A stretch of 64,000 nt of DNA from Trichoplax adhaerens (Eukaryota > Placozoa > Uniplacotomia > Trichoplacea > Trichoplacidae): contig NW_002060955.1 in assembly GCF_000150275.1 (NCBI RefSeq), positions 1,061,225-1,125,224 of the forward strand. The letters run 5' to 3'. Under the pieces are notes generated by a model. The model saw only the letters and a program-made list of their open reading frames with translations, was not told the DNA's origin and did not search any database. The position numbers and the translations under genes were made by a program. This document shows positions 1 to 13,184 of this stretch, piece by piece (the stretch's first letter is position 1; each line of letters opens with the position of its first letter).

Positions 1-72
1 AATATTCAAGGCTGTGGTATCGCGTTCGAATAGATTTACTCACTCTAATTTTTCATCTTTCAATCCATGTAG

Positions 73-174
73 GCGGAGATATTATCCTGCTGTCCAACAA
101 CCCCTGCTTGGACGCGAGTGATACTGTGGTGAGAGTGGAAAAAAAAATCTCTATAGTCACTGTACTGTATACCG
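73..174 (+). CDS. Candidate internal or terminal exon of an unidentified gene at the left edge
   Basis: A pyrimidine-rich tract ends in an AG at 71-72. After it, one frame is open, reading GDIILLSNNPCLDASDTV and then VRVEKK. Two donor-like sites follow: GTGAGA at 129, which leaves the frame at phase 0, and GTAAGG at 175. The residue mix looks coding-like, but I do not recognise the protein and found no partner exon to the right. The preceding exons would lie outside the window. This is an inference from splice signals only. Confidence 0.2.
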
Positions 175-3100
175 GTAAGGTCTGAAAATTGCCCATGTCA
201 TCCTTTGCTTTACCATTATAACTGTGTGAAATGCAAGTGATTTACTCCATTTCGAATGACATTCTATGAGCAAATTACTTGGGTATCATGTCAAATTGAC
301 TTGAGGGGCCACATTGGGTGTCCAAATTCGATACCAGCATGAGCAACAGAACAAGGATTGCGTCGACTGCAATCCTGACGTCACATCTACCACGCGTAGA
401 CGAAAGGAAGTTCTTCTATTTTTTTTTTCCATTCGCTACGATCGAGTTCCTTGACATTTTGTCACTGCAGTAGGAAATAATCAACGCTTGAAATGTTCGT
501 ATTTGGTTAGCGTGTTGAATTTCGCTATGATTACAATTAAGATTGTTTATTGTTGCTCCCAACTTGCTACACAGTCGTATCCATTTTTAGCCTGAGGAAA
601 CGCCATCTCATCAGTACGCCTCTGTTACGGTAGCGTAGAATCGATGTTGAGATGGCTGTCCTTCAATTTGGGACAAGTCGCGATAGAAGCGAAATGAATA
701 CAGACTTTGCACATGGCATACGACCATGAAGAGTGAGCGAATAAGAGTACCCGATGATAGTGTTTTTAAACTGCAATTGCTACCATACACTCTTGTACAG
801 CAAGGTGCCCGTCTACACCCAAACGCCTAAATATTGATGTTATTACCATCTACTTTTCACTCACTCGACAACATGCCAGTCTACAAATGTCCAGGCGTAC
901 TCCTGATTGAAATCATTGAATTCATTTCAACGATGCAGTTCTACCCTACGCAATCGATAATCGTGTCGACAGCGTTTGAGTTATGACGGATGAGTATGGT
1001 AAATCATCCATCGACATTACTTTAAGAAGCTTGAATCCATACCTATCTTGTTGTTTTAGTACCGTAGTCGCTCGCAGTTGTTGCAATTGTATTGTTTTCT
1101 TACTTTGGTATGCGATTCTCAAGCTTGTATGGTTGCAATACCAACAAATTTTGTGATGATGTAGTGAATACTTTAAAATGATGCTAGGCTGGAGTTTCAT
1201 TGACTGTTAAGGCTAAATGTGATCATGTAGCATTAAGCAACAAAAAAACTGTCTTTTGCTAGCTATTTATCTTCAGCATGTTCCCGCAAAGTAGAGTAGA
1301 CTACAAAGATAGGATCTATCAAGCTAATATCCTTAAATGAAATAGTTGTATGGCTAGTTATACGGCAAATGGGGTGATAGCATGACGAAATGATGCACTA
1401 CGCTTTCACAACATCGTTATTTTACCGCACCACGTAGGTTTAACTGTGAATTATTCAGCTAATCCTGATTAGCGGTGATATTTTATTTATTTTTCCCCAA
1501 TCCAAAATAGACCGACTCTTTCCTGTCATCTGTGTGGGTTGCTTGTTTGTGGTCTACGTTAGAACGTACAGATTGAGAACCCCTGGTGGTCAGTCATTTC
1601 CAATGCTGGACATTTTTCATCGTGGAATAGTAGGCATAGTGACATCTTGATTCCTTCCCTAGCTAACAGAACTTATACGTATATTGATTGATCGATTACG
1701 CTATTGCTGAGAGATTATTCCTTTGCTATGGCAATTTGATAATACAGTACGTTGATACTTAGCTATTAAAGCCATATGTGACGGTTGTTGCGTCGTAAAT
1801 TTAAAATGTTGAGTACTGTACCTTATGGTATGCTAACGCTTTAAAATCAGTCTAATTCAACATTCAAGCACCTTGCTACTTTATTATGTGGTATTAATTG
1901 ACCGAAGATGGCATAGCTGCTGTACTGTTTTCGTATTATCTATTGGCCAAAGTGCTATTCGGGCATTGTTTGCCACATACAATAGCGATAGCCAATATGG
2001 CACTGATCTGGCCATCAATGATGATCAATAGAATCGAGATCGCTACTTTAAGCTACACAACGTGGAATTGTACAATATAACTGCAACTTTTACAGTATAT
2101 CTCATCGATCGATGAGGGTACTTTGAAAAGAGGAGAGGTGGCAAGAGCGTTACAAGTAACTATTTGAAAATACTTCTTACTATTAAGTATCGCCGATTTT
2201 AGGCTATATAGCCAGAGTAGTGATTATTATAATTTATGACTGATATCGTACGTCAACATTTCAAAATTTTATGTTCTCTGCCTTGTTGAACGATCGTCAT
2301 ACTGCAATGTAAGACAAAATTGTTGCCTTCATGACTACAGACTGCGCTATATTGTATTATTATACACATTAGATTCATCGAAAAACAGCATGTACCGTGG
2401 ATACAGGTTAACTCTTTCGAACCATTGACTACTGGATATTGAATGCCATCCATTGACAGACTATTTAGTAGTTTATTTTATTTTGATGATACAGTAACAC
2501 TAAATTTTCAACGTAAAATTTTTAATAAGAACGTTAATGACGCTGTAAATAGACGAGAGTAGGGAATTGCGATTGGATGCATTAGCCGAGATATGGACTT
2601 TTTCTACTTAACGTCCTTTTTATGATTAAAACACATTATTTAATTAAAAGTTCTATGACTAATCGGCGCAAGATTGAAGTTTGTCACTGCCAAATAGGCG
2701 TACAGTATTGAGATATGACACTGAAAAGGTTTCTTGTCCTCTATGGTTGATGACTAATACTATCGGCGCTATTATTGTTCTGATTTGTGAAGCATTTCCG
2801 TTTGGCAATATTGCCGGCGAACGAATATTCATCTCGTCGAGTCTTGACAGTTATAATAACATTGATGAAATGGAGTATTCATTCTTAGCTCTATAGGGGT
2901 CATGGATGAATCATCAACTTTGATAGAAGTATAATTACCGTGCTATAATATACACCAGTAGAAACATACGTATTGTATCCGATTTAATTAAATTTAATAA
3001 TAATAACCTGTACATGTAGACATTATCCTACGCTAACTAGAGAGATTCATAAAATTGATTAATCTGTTTATTTGTGACTTCTTTTAACTTTGGATGTAAG

Positions 3101-3256
3101 CATCATCTGTTCGATATCGTTCGAGATAATTATCCTATTGACGTAACAGCATGTTGACGTGAATCTAGAGAACTGCCAATGATGCAGTGAAAGTAGACAG
3201 CCTACTTAGCTAACAGTATTTTATCATGCTTAAACATGGAGAATTTATTAGCTAAA

Positions 3257-3415
3257 ATGGAGTCCCACCGCCGGTCCTTATTGCAAGCTAGCCAAAGGAT
3301 GGGCATTTTTGACCCACATTTGTCTCTTGTAGGCTTTGTGATATTGAATTGGATTGCAAAGCAGTTCGACTCATACTACAATGGGTTGAATAAAAAAAGA
3401 GTTTTAGCTACATGA
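3257..3415 (+). CDS. Small open frame, 52 aa, unknown
   Basis: ATG to TGA, 52 codons. The product begins MESHRRSLLQASQRMG and has a central hydrophobic patch (LVGFVILNW). Composition looks more protein-like than other frames nearby, but there is no known family, no splice partner and no upstream signal that I can see. A GTAGGC inside the frame could act as a donor. It may be chance. Confidence 0.15.
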   Translation: MESHRRSLLQASQRMGIFDPHLSLVGFVILNWIAKQFDSYYNGLNKKRVLAT

Positions 3416-5329
3416 CGGCGATAGTTTTAGTTAGTTTTAATGCCGTTTCTTACATTTACGAGAAATACTGAAATCTGTCAGTCGAATGAAAACTTATCGC
3501 TTCTGTATTTTGCTCTGTTAATAATACAATAGTACAGTATATCAGTGTGATGTCGGCTATCATATGTATGATGGCAGTACAAGGATTGCGCAGTTTTAAC
3601 ACTATTTTAACATGATGCTCCAGAGTATCGGTGGTGATGCTTATTGCTTACTTCTTGTCAAGAGTTTTTTGTTATTTTAATGTAAACGACTAGAACTCCA
3701 ATGACTGGCAATAACGCTATAATACAGGTTAAATAACAGCTAACAATAATTATAGATAGTACTGTGCAGATAATGATCAATCCATATCAATGACTAGAGT
3801 AAGCCTATTGTATGAAATGCCTACAGCTATTATGATCATGTAGCGCTTGCCGCATGACTGATTGTATTTTTTTGGACCGCTGTACATTACGTCGGAAACA
3901 AGCTGACGACATTATACAGGATACTGTAAAGCAGCCTATTAGTGAAGATAAAATTGCTTAAATAAATAAGCCGTCATCTTATTCAAACAACTGTATCCAC
4001 TTTGGTGCTGCGAACACTAGGCATTGTTCTATCAATGGTTCTTGTTGTCCAGCATCTTTTCAAAAGATTCTTTGTTCATGCTATGACATTTCTTTCTAGA
4101 ATTACACGCAAGACAAATACGTCTGTTGAAAATTGTTTATTTGTGACTTGAGTAATCAATAGTATAGTAACTAATGTACCTTAGGTTATTTCTATTAATT
4201 CTTATTGACGCCTTCAGGGACTTGTCCATGCTGTTCATTATGACAATTGTTTTTTGCGAACTGTTACACGCTATGTTGGAAAATACAGGTAACTTGGATA
4301 ACTTCAACACGTGCAGAAATCGTTACCTAGACGTATTTCCAGGTAGAATCAACTGCCGTCGATGCACCCATGTTCTGCATCCTTGAAATGTGTTTATTTC
4401 CAGCCAACTGTAAATGGAGACATTAAAGATTTGTACTCGAAACAATCTTGTTGAATGACTAATTTTTAAGTTCAACTTAGAGAAATTGGACAGTTACGTA
4501 AAATGTCCAATAGACTTTACAAGTGTACATATCCACGATCTTTTACTAAATCATCATTTATGTCTGTGTATTAATTAACTATATTAGCGATGATATGATT
4601 CCACAACTAGTACGTACGAGTTACGTTGAAGACGTAAGATAGTAGCAATACTCATTTCAAGAGTTAAAAAATACGTTTTTTATCATTATAAACTCCAAGA
4701 CTACCCAATCTACTTGGAATTAGTTCGCTTAGTAGCCATTTACGTTTGCCAGAGACCAATACAACGATTGCATGATGCTGCTTGCTTGGATAGATGTTCT
4801 ATTAATCCAGTTAGACAACACGATTTTGTGATGGTCACGAAACAGCATAGCGGGGGTGTTACAATTTATTATCAATCTACAGTGTAATTAATTGTATTTC
4901 ATCATACTGTGTGCCTCAAAATATCTCAGAACGAATAGTAAATTCAATTAAATTATTATTTAAGCATCTGTTCTCTGCTGGACCTTGATTATACAGTATA
5001 TGTATACTACAGTGTAAACTGTATCTTGTGATTGGCGTTTACTGTAAAAGTACAAATGAAGGGTCATTTGAGGAAATGAAGTAACATTTTAATGATGGTA
5101 CTTGAAGAAGTTTATCATTATTATTATAAATAAGTACCAATGTCCATATCGATCGTCTCCAATCCTATTTAATCGAACGTCGATGTTAACACAGTGGCGC
5201 AACATGTTTATTCGATCGGAAAATCACAATACTGTACACTGCAAAGTCTTGAACAATATGACACGTCATTGATATCAATCCTGAAATGGTAGGGTTCTTT
5301 TGAATCCCTATACTGTATAATAATCATGC

Positions 5330-5530
5330 TACAACTTGTACAGGATACGAAAGGCGATGGGTCCGTACTTTCAATCATTCTATCCTAATTCTGTCATGAC
5401 GTATACTGTTACGGTAGCGTACGGTTCTATTTTGACCCGTATGCGATAATCTTGCTATCACTTGTACGCGAAACAAAGGACGATAGATTTGTATTTTTAA
5501 ATTGTTCCATCCTAGTCCTGTCACGACTGC
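5330..5530. repeat. Two-copy diverged tandem duplication
   Basis: The block starting CTTGTACAGGATACGAAAGG (about 5335) recurs with many substitutions from about 5461 (CTTGTACGCGAAACAAAGG). Both copies end in a shared ATCCTA.T.CTGTCA.GAC motif. The period is about 126 bp. Age and origin are unknown. Confidence 0.45.
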
Positions 5531-6428
5531 AATATCTATTTTTACGTACAGTATTCATTTTGAAATGCTATGATTGATGACATCGGGCGTTGATGATTCA
5601 TCACGTTGACACAGTCTATAGGGACGAAATTGATTTAATGCAAATGATGCAATACCTATTGCTCAATCGATACTAGTCTAACGTGTAAGCTAGGAGGAAA
5701 ATCATTAATAGAAAGAATAGAGGTTTTTTATTCAAAATACTCAACGACTCGAGATGACTAGAACAAAATGGGGCACCACGAATGAAATGCTAATTAACGG
5801 AAAAGGTAGAATAATAACGTAAACGAAAACGTCTAATTTAAGCCTGGTTAAAATTATCCATACATGTTATTGGAAATGGCATAATTTAGATTATAATTAC
5901 TATACTAATGTAACATCATATACATCGTCAACGGATGCAGGTGTATAGATGCCTATTCATAGAACAAATGAAAAATTCACACTCGCACGATTCCCGAAAT
6001 TCACGCATCATCCTGAAATATCAGTCAAACTTGCCATTGCTTTGGAAGGATCAGGGACTTAGTATTATATTACTAATATTACTACACCGCACAATTGTTG
6101 TAAATTTATGATTGTACACTGCTTCCATCATATGAAAATCACTGTAAAGATTCACTTCGATTTCTACCTGAGGTTGACTGCTTCGTTAAGATGATTAGGA
6201 ACTGAATAGCCAACTAATTTTAATTCAACAAAATGAAATTTCCTTCTAGTGTGAAAACTAGAAATAACTATTGCCTAGATTTCAGCAGTAACGTTCAACT
6301 TTTATGACTTTTGTAAACATTTTCATTGATCATTGATCCTAGATATCCACCCATTAGATTGTCGACAACTTATCAGTTAATGCTGCATTGGAAATTGAAT
6401 ATCGAAAAGTGGTTAGTTTAGACGAACG

Positions 6429-9400
6429 ATGGGCCATTATAAATCATCTGCTTCTATTGTGGTATTCATGTGCGTCTTCTTGTATTGTAATACAAGCTTC
6501 GCCTTAGTTACTCGCATAAGTAAGTTAAACGACGTTGTGATAAACGTTGGCCAAGTGTTTAATTACACAATACCAAACAACACTTTCGATCAACAAGAAA
6601 CCGCTACCAGATATGAGGTAAGATCGATACTGGTATCAAGTATTCACCAATTGTATAAGCTGTACAGTTGTAATGTAAATATGCGTGGAAATAATTAATA
6701 TGAACAATTAGACTAACATTACCTCGTCAAATAATTGTAAAATGTTGTTTAATGGCAAAAGTTATTGCAAACGATCTGTTTTGAAATGCAGTATTGCCAT
6801 TGGTACACCATGCCATAACTTATCCTATTTTTTGTCATACTGTACCTAGAAGAGATCAACTTAAAGTACATATGTAAAAGTAGAGTAGTTAATAGATCGA
6901 TTATAATTAATTAATTTTTAATTTTCTTTCTTATCAGGTTTCCGATTATAACAGTGGTAGCTCTACACTACCATCTTGGCTATTATTTGATCAATCTGCA
7001 GGCCGATTTACTGGGTTTCCTACTAGTGGCGATGAAGGTAGCTATAGGTATCGTATCGTAGCTATCAGTATGCAAGGTACAACCAATCAATTAACTGCTG
7101 AAACAGAAGTGACTATAATCGTTAGTAATGGTGCATTACCACTACGGAAAATAAGTTATATTGAACGTGAGAATAATGCGTGTCCTAGAAGTGAAAAGGT
7201 TCGCGTTGTCAATATCGTATTACAAATGAATGTACCTGGTTTAACTGGGCAAGCACGAATATCTTTAATAGAAAAATTAGCATCGAGATACCAACTTCAT
7301 CGCAGTAGAGTTTATTTACATCATGGCGACAAGGGGGTGCCGATAATTGGCCAGAGCTATATTGAAGCTAGTACATCTGGCTCAAGTAATACACTTAAAG
7401 GTACCGTAAGTTGGGTTATAGGTTGTGAAAACGTCATGACTGGATCACAATATGGAATCACCATTAGAAAACATATAGCCGATGGTACGTTTAGTCAAAC
7501 TGTTGGTAATTCCATTGTTGGGTATAATTTCGTACTGGGAGTGCCTGTTGAAGATGCAGTAAGTGCAACTGCGTCATCCGGCAGTAGCTCATCTACAACG
7601 ACGATTAGCTATAGCTTACGCGCGACACCATTAGTAACTGTTGGATTGCCTTCTAGCTCTGCTGTTAAAAGTAGTTATATGCTTACTCCGGTTCCCAGTC
7701 AATCTTTACCAAAGGCCAGCAGTATCGTAACAAGTAGTGTTACAATTACAACTTCTGTAAATCAACAAATAACAGCCACACCGACGTCTCCAACGACTGA
7801 TGTATCTATTGCACCAACAACTACAACACAAGAAAAACCAAAAGTTGATAATCCAATTGGTACAATCGTACTAAGAGCAGGCTTTATTTACCGATTTTCA
7901 ATCCCAGTTAATACTTTTTCTGACAAGGAAGATGGGAATACACGACAACTATCTTTAAATTTATTTTATGCTAATAATTCTGCTGTATCTCAGTGGTCTT
8001 GGTTGCAACTCGATAAAATAAGGCAACAACTGTATGGGCTACCAATGACTAGTAATGTTGGTAGACATCTATATCAATTAGAAGCTAGTGATTCACGTAA
8101 CCAAATGGTTAGGGACCCGATCGAAGTTACAGTACAACGAACTGAACCTCCTAAGCTAATTCTGCAGTTATTATTAGAAGTAACTTACGATCGCTTTGCC
8201 ACCGATTTAGCCCTAAGGATTGCAGTGATGGAGGATATTAGCCGCATTGTAGGAGATAGGAATGTTATGCTACAACTGGATGACTTCCGTTACGATGGCT
8301 TTCGTAGCACTAGGGTTCGCTATTCTAATTACACTTTAAATGCAAAAGCGTGTGACGTAAATGCTTACTCTTCAATCATCCGTAAAATAGAAAGTATAAA
8401 AAGTGTTTCCAGTATTGAAGTCTATAGAGCATTAGGTGTTATTAATTGTGTACCAGAAACTTCGGCTACGCCAACAGTTATTACTGATCGTCAACCCACT
8501 GCAACATCTTTGCCAACAAATAAGCCTCCCGTAGTCATGCAGAGTCTTGGTCAACTTGATGCGTACGCTGGGCGAATTTTTGAATTTCAAATCCCTGCTG
8601 ATGTATTTCTCGATGCCGAAGATGGAAATACAAGAAATCTATCGCTAGCGCTATTGACAGAGAATGCCATTGCTGTTAAATCTTGGATAACTTTAAGAGG
8701 CAATCGATTGATTGGCCTTCCCTTAGAAGGAGATGCAGGAATTAAACGCTTCCTCTTACGTGCCACTGACAGCCGTAATGCGATAGGTTATGATTCATTT
8801 AATATTAAAGTTAATCCTCTACCTCAACAATATAACTATATTATGTCGATGTTGTTGGATTTAAATTACGACGTTTTTATGGCAAATTTAACAAGACGTA
8901 TTAATCTGGTAACCGAGATTGCAAAGTCTTTTCAGGAAAGTATCGTAAAAAATCTTTGCTTACGATCTATCACTAGTGGCTCAGTAAATATTTCTTGGAC
9001 AAACGTCGCCCTGGATGCATTGCCTTGCAATGCAAGCATTTATGAAAGTCTTTCACGGAATTTGAGCAGTCTTCGTAGTAATCCAGTCTTTAATACAGGA
9101 GCATATCCTGTAACAGGAAATAATATTAAGCCATCTGCTGAATGTTCTGCAGTTGTTACAGTTACTGTTCCTACTGTACAACCGTCTGTTAATTGGATCG
9201 GCACTGTTCTACCTGCAACTTTATCAGCGTGCTTATTTATTATTTTGATATTGATCATATTCTTTATGTATAGAAATGGTAAACTCTTTGGTAATAAAAG
9301 GAATAAGAGTGAAAAAGCTTTGAAAGCATCTGGAGGTAAAGCATTCCTGCGCAAAAATCGTCCTGTCATAATGGATGCGGAAGCTGATGATAAACCGAAT

Positions 9401-9655
9401 ATCGTATGCAATCCAATAATGGCCACAGCGGAAAAGCCACCGCAGGATCCACCAATATATTCCATCAACACGCAAGATTTACATTCAGATACAGGGTCTA
9501 GTAGCTCTTTGCCGAACACGGGGAAAATAGTACGAGATGATGATGATGCTGACGATATTCCCGATCGTCATAATAAATCTATGGGAACTAATCTTAATAG
9601 TATATTGTTAATGGAAGACTTTAATCCTGATTCTCCAAAACCGCCACAATATTAG
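6429..9655 (+). CDS. DAG1: Dystroglycan with duplicated cadherin-like/SEA module
   Basis: Two exons, 6429-6617 and 6938-9655, join in phase 0 to give 968 aa. Dystroglycan is a surface receptor linking the extracellular matrix to dystrophin and actin. Visible in order: signal peptide (1-25); first cadherin-like domain (about 28-130); S6-like domain (about 135-265); Ser/Thr-rich mucin-like stretch (267-367); cadherin-like domain 2 (368-465) followed by an SEA-like domain (467-569); cadherin-like domain 3 (593-690) followed by SEA-like domain 2 (691-799); membrane segment (817-841); cytoplasmic tail. The tail keeps the basic juxtamembrane block and the FLRKNRPVIMDAEADDKP-type stretch matching animal beta-dystroglycan. 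It has PPIY at 901-904 and ends in PPQY, a dystrophin/WW-type PPxY site. SEA-like domain 2 has G-S-V at 744-746 followed by WTN, at the position of the known alpha/beta cleavage; SEA-like domain 1 lacks G-S. Human dystroglycan is 895 aa and has one such module after the mucin region. The start is the first ATG and gives a clear signal peptide. Confidence 0.93.
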
Positions 9656-11297
9656 CTTTAAAAATATAATGGCATTATTTGGTATAGCTAGTGAATGTCG
9701 TCGATCAATCAATAAGATTGATTGTTGCTATCAAGTTGTTCAATAACGTTATCGTACGACTGAAGCTTGCACTTATTTGTATCATGCGGTATATATATAG
9801 GTTTAAAGTATTCTTATCATATGATTTAGATACTGTATATCGACAATATCAAAGTAAATAGTATATAATATGCTTTGGTTACGCTCTAATTGTGTTAGCG
9901 TTGATGCCCTAAATAGTAGCAATTACCGTAAGTTATCATTCTTGATGGAATCATTGCATTTACTATAATAATTAATAATTAATCATTGTATCTCATGAAT
10001 TAATACTATCCAATTGTTCTTGCTATTAGTTTCTGCATGGTTAGATGTTACTGTAATGTATAAAAATGTTATTGTGAACGCAAAGCATAGATATAATCTG
10101 TGAATTATTGGAGATATATACTAGTTATTGGTGACACAGGATTGACAAATAGATTATGATGGAATAGCTAGCAAAATGTAAGAAGTATAACGTTAATGAT
10201 TAAGTATTGTCAAAGAATGACCGCTTGCAGTGTCAGCTGCTGGACTGAGTTACTTATCGATGTGTATGTCTTGACTGAATTGCTCTTACAATTAATTCCA
10301 TCTGTTCTCTTCCTTTATTCACACCTATTACTCGTGAAGTAAATGTATGCGCAATACGATGTTGCTTACGTACATGCTTTAATGGAGTATTTAAGGAAAG
10401 ATTTTAGCTGTATCATGTTTGATAAAATTTTGACAAGTTTGGTTGCAGAGTTTTTTATTGTTGTAAGGGCCATCTACGTGTATATCTGACTAGTACGTTT
10501 TTATGTTACCCCTTTTGCAATCTGATAAAAATTATTTCATATATTATACTGCGTAAAGTCCATCTGTACTCGTATATGTATTGTGATTGCTTTCTAACAG
10601 ACATGCTTAAAGTTTCAATCGTATTATTGGAATAGCTTTACTACAGTTTTGTTCTCCATCCAAAATAATTATCGATTTTATAATAATAATAAAATTTACT
10701 TTTACTTATTCTTAGTGTGAACGTGCTTCATTCTGATTGCGTCTAGTCTATAGTGATTACGTTGCCTATAATTTCAAGGCTCACGGTAGAAAATTGAATG
10801 CTAGGTAGTATTCTGTTTGCTACCGCAACAACTACAATGGTACTACATTAGTTACAGATTGTTATCTCGAATAGTACAGCAGGCTAACAATAATCAAATA
10901 TTTTGTTGAAATTATTAGCCTTACAACTAAATAGACGTGGCATTTTAGAGTAATTTTTACATAGTTGCTTTATCAACAGGAATATCACACAAACCAATAC
11001 TTCATTGGACTACAGCATTTTTCAATTAATTATATCTACTTGACTATAATAAAATTTATGATACAAGTGAAAAATGCAGTCCAAAATAGGGGAAAAAACA
11101 ACGCCAAATACACTTAGTTATATCTTTTGTAAAGAATACATCACAAGAAAACATTTTGTAAAAAATACTTTTTTCTCTGGAATAATAAAGTTAATTATAA
11201 GTAAGTTAAAGAAGAAAAAAGATAAAACGGTTTATTTCTGTAAATTATATAATTATGCATTATACGTATATACATAGATATAATTATATCTGATGTA
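9656..11297. other. Intergenic region between convergent dystroglycan and MGAT4 genes
   Basis: No gene is visible. It should hold the 3' UTRs of both convergent neighbours. The first AATAAA downstream of dystroglycan that I noticed is at 10688-10693, about 1 kb after the stop. A 67-codon Lys-rich open frame at 11074-11277 looks like chance. Confidence 0.5.
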
Positions 11298-12845
11298 TTA
11301 TAGGACATCAAAGAAAATCTCTTTAATTAACGTCCAACTTTTAGCGTCTTGCAAGATATCAATTCGAAACGCGGCAATAGCATAGGTGATTTTGTGAGCG
11401 ATAAATTGAAATTGAATCGACCCATGAACAAAATCTGAAACAGTCTGATAATTTTCGATTTTATCTTCTCGGCCAGCTTTGAGTATTGATGCCTTTGCAT
11501 TTGTTAGTAAATCTGAAGGATGTTGATAGTTACCGGAATCAATAGTAACTGTTTTAAGCTTGACAGGTGGATTAAAGTGAAATTTCATGTAATCACCTTT
11601 AATCGGTTTGATACCCCAAAAATAGGATAAGCCGTTGTAAGCTTGTTCTAGTGTATGTTTATCACTAGCCTTGATGGACGTAGTCATATTAGCTGTTGGA
11701 TTATTTTGATGAGGAATGAATAAATTCTTTTTTTGAGAGTGGACAAAATTTTTCTCCTTCAAGCGTTGTATCTTACCAGTCAAGGATGAGTACTTGCCAA
11801 CATGTTGAAATAAAGCTGGTCGATAATGTTTAACTAAGGCATTTCGTTCACGATGGCAAATTTGCTTTCTTACATTGAAAGAACAACCAGTCATACAGTA
11901 TATAGCATGATCAAGTAGCCAATCGCAAGGTTTAAATCTGTAAAATAGGTATAAAAAATTGACAAAAAATGGAAGATCAGACGTTTTGAAACATTTCCCA
12001 ATAAAACCTAATTGGGAAAACCAAATTAGGAACCATTCAGGATTTTGCATGTGGATATAATTCCTCATTGAAGTGATAAAGTTATCGGCAGCTATAATAT
12101 CATCTTCCAGTTGAACGTAATACTTGCCTCGACTTGTAGCATACATCATTAGATAGGCAAAATCTAAGTTTTGCTTACTACGCCAATTAAATTGAGCACG
12201 TTTATCTCCAAGATTAGCAGGAATTTTGTCGAAATCAGGATAATAGCAGGCTGGTGGAGCGATAATATCAATTAATCCAGTCTGTATATGAGAATCGAAA
12301 GCAGTTGATAATTCAGTAGCAAGCTGTTTTCTGTCCTCATTATTCCTTTCACCAATATAAATAACAATTACGGTGTCATCAAGATCACTTGGCGACGTAC
12401 TACTTATAATCGATTTGATAGTTTGATAGATATAACTTTCTTTTTTACGTTTGACAGTTGGAACACCTAGAATGAATGAAGCCTGGCGTCGATGACTACT
12501 GGATATGTGGACTACAGGCTCTCTACATTCTCTTTTTGCAATTTGTGGTAAAATATGCAGCACCGATGGCAGTTGAAGAAGAGAATGAAAAACCATAAAA
12601 TCGTCGGTATTTTCCGAAGATCTATTCTTGACGTTTAAGGTTTTATTTTGAAGCATGCCTATCGCTAAATTGACTTCTTGATTGGATGGTAACAGACCAC
12701 CTTGATTGGAGTATAATTTATCATTATCGGAGCTATTTGAACAGTACATCCATTTGAAAAGCCAACTTCGGTAAAGAAGGAGAGTTAAAATTACAACGAT
12801 AATAATTGCGTATTTCTTACGTCGAATTAAGTAGTTGAGGACCAT
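11298..12845 (-). CDS. MGAT4: Alpha-1,3-mannosyl-glycoprotein 4-beta-N-acetylglucosaminyltransferase (GnT-IV)
   Basis: Single open frame of 515 aa. GnT-IV transfers GlcNAc in beta-1,4 linkage to the alpha-1,3 mannose arm of N-glycans in the medial Golgi. A short basic N-terminus is followed by one membrane segment (about 12-29), giving type II topology. The GT54 catalytic domain spans about 115-366 and shows the family signatures GVPTVKR (127-133), the acidic nucleotide-sugar motif QLEDDI (245-250), FSQLGFIGK (276-284), DWLLDH (308-313) and LFQHVG..SSL.GKIQ (345-360). The C-terminal part (385-515) matches the family's galactose-binding-like lectin domain, with HTLE, GDY..F.F..PV and SGN..HP.D. 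Length is close to animal MGAT4A/B. It has no introns, unlike most genes here. Orientation is convergent with dystroglycan. Confidence 0.94.
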   Translation of the reverse strand: MVLNYLIRRKKYAIIIVVILTLLLYRSWLFKWMYCSNSSDNDKLYSNQGGLLPSNQEVNLAIGMLQNKTLNVKNRSSENTDDFMVFHSLLQLPSVLHILPQIAKRECREPVVHISSSHRRQASFILGVPTVKRKKESYIYQTIKSIISSTSPSDLDDTVIVIYIGERNNEDRKQLATELSTAFDSHIQTGLIDIIAPPACYYPDFDKIPANLGDKRAQFNWRSKQNLDFAYLMMYATSRGKYYVQLEDDIIAADNFITSMRNYIHMQNPEWFLIWFSQLGFIGKCFKTSDLPFFVNFLYLFYRFKPCDWLLDHAIYCMTGCSFNVRKQICHRERNALVKHYRPALFQHVGKYSSLTGKIQRLKEKNFVHSQKKNLFIPHQNNPTANMTTSIKASDKHTLEQAYNGLSYFWGIKPIKGDYMKFHFNPPVKLKTVTIDSGNYQHPSDLLTNAKASILKAGREDKIENYQTVSDFVHGSIQFQFIAHKITYAIAAFRIDILQDAKSWTLIKEIFFDVL

Positions 12846-13184
12846 TTTTACAGCATTCTTCCAGTCAGTTAACGTCTTTTAATGTCCTTTTTGGATTGGG
12901 GTTACAATATCGATAAGATCTAAGATATTAGGTCTGTCAATTGTTACGACTGCAGTATCAAAGTGTAGTCCACACGTCTCTTTTTATGATTACAGCACTC
13001 TCCACCGTACAGAGATGATGTATAATGAAAGGGGGTCGATGTACGCGTCAATATTCGTAATCTTTCAAACAAATAGAACAATCTTTGAAAGATGGAGGAC
13101 TCTATTTTAAGGGTATAATTTTCTTCTTCAAAAAATATTGCGTCGGTTAATCAGTGTGTAGTTGAAGTAATTTTTAAAAGAACG

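Larger units (their letters stand above)
175..6428. other. Intergenic stretch without a recognisable gene
   Basis: No recognisable family is encoded here on either strand. It holds short random-looking frames, one 52-residue open frame at 3257-3415, a CRE-like TGACGTCA palindrome near 378, and a diverged duplicated stretch at about 5330-5530. It contains the upstream region of dystroglycan, in which I see no clear TATA box. Confidence 0.5.

Noticed and set aside
4174-4386. 70-codon frame with hydrophobic start and several Cys
   Set aside because: No family, no splice context, ordinary composition for AT-rich DNA. Possible small secreted peptide but unsupported.
9040-9519. 159-codon minus-strand open frame opposite dystroglycan
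   Set aside because: It overlaps the conserved membrane and tail region of dystroglycan on the other strand; no family, clearly a shadow frame.
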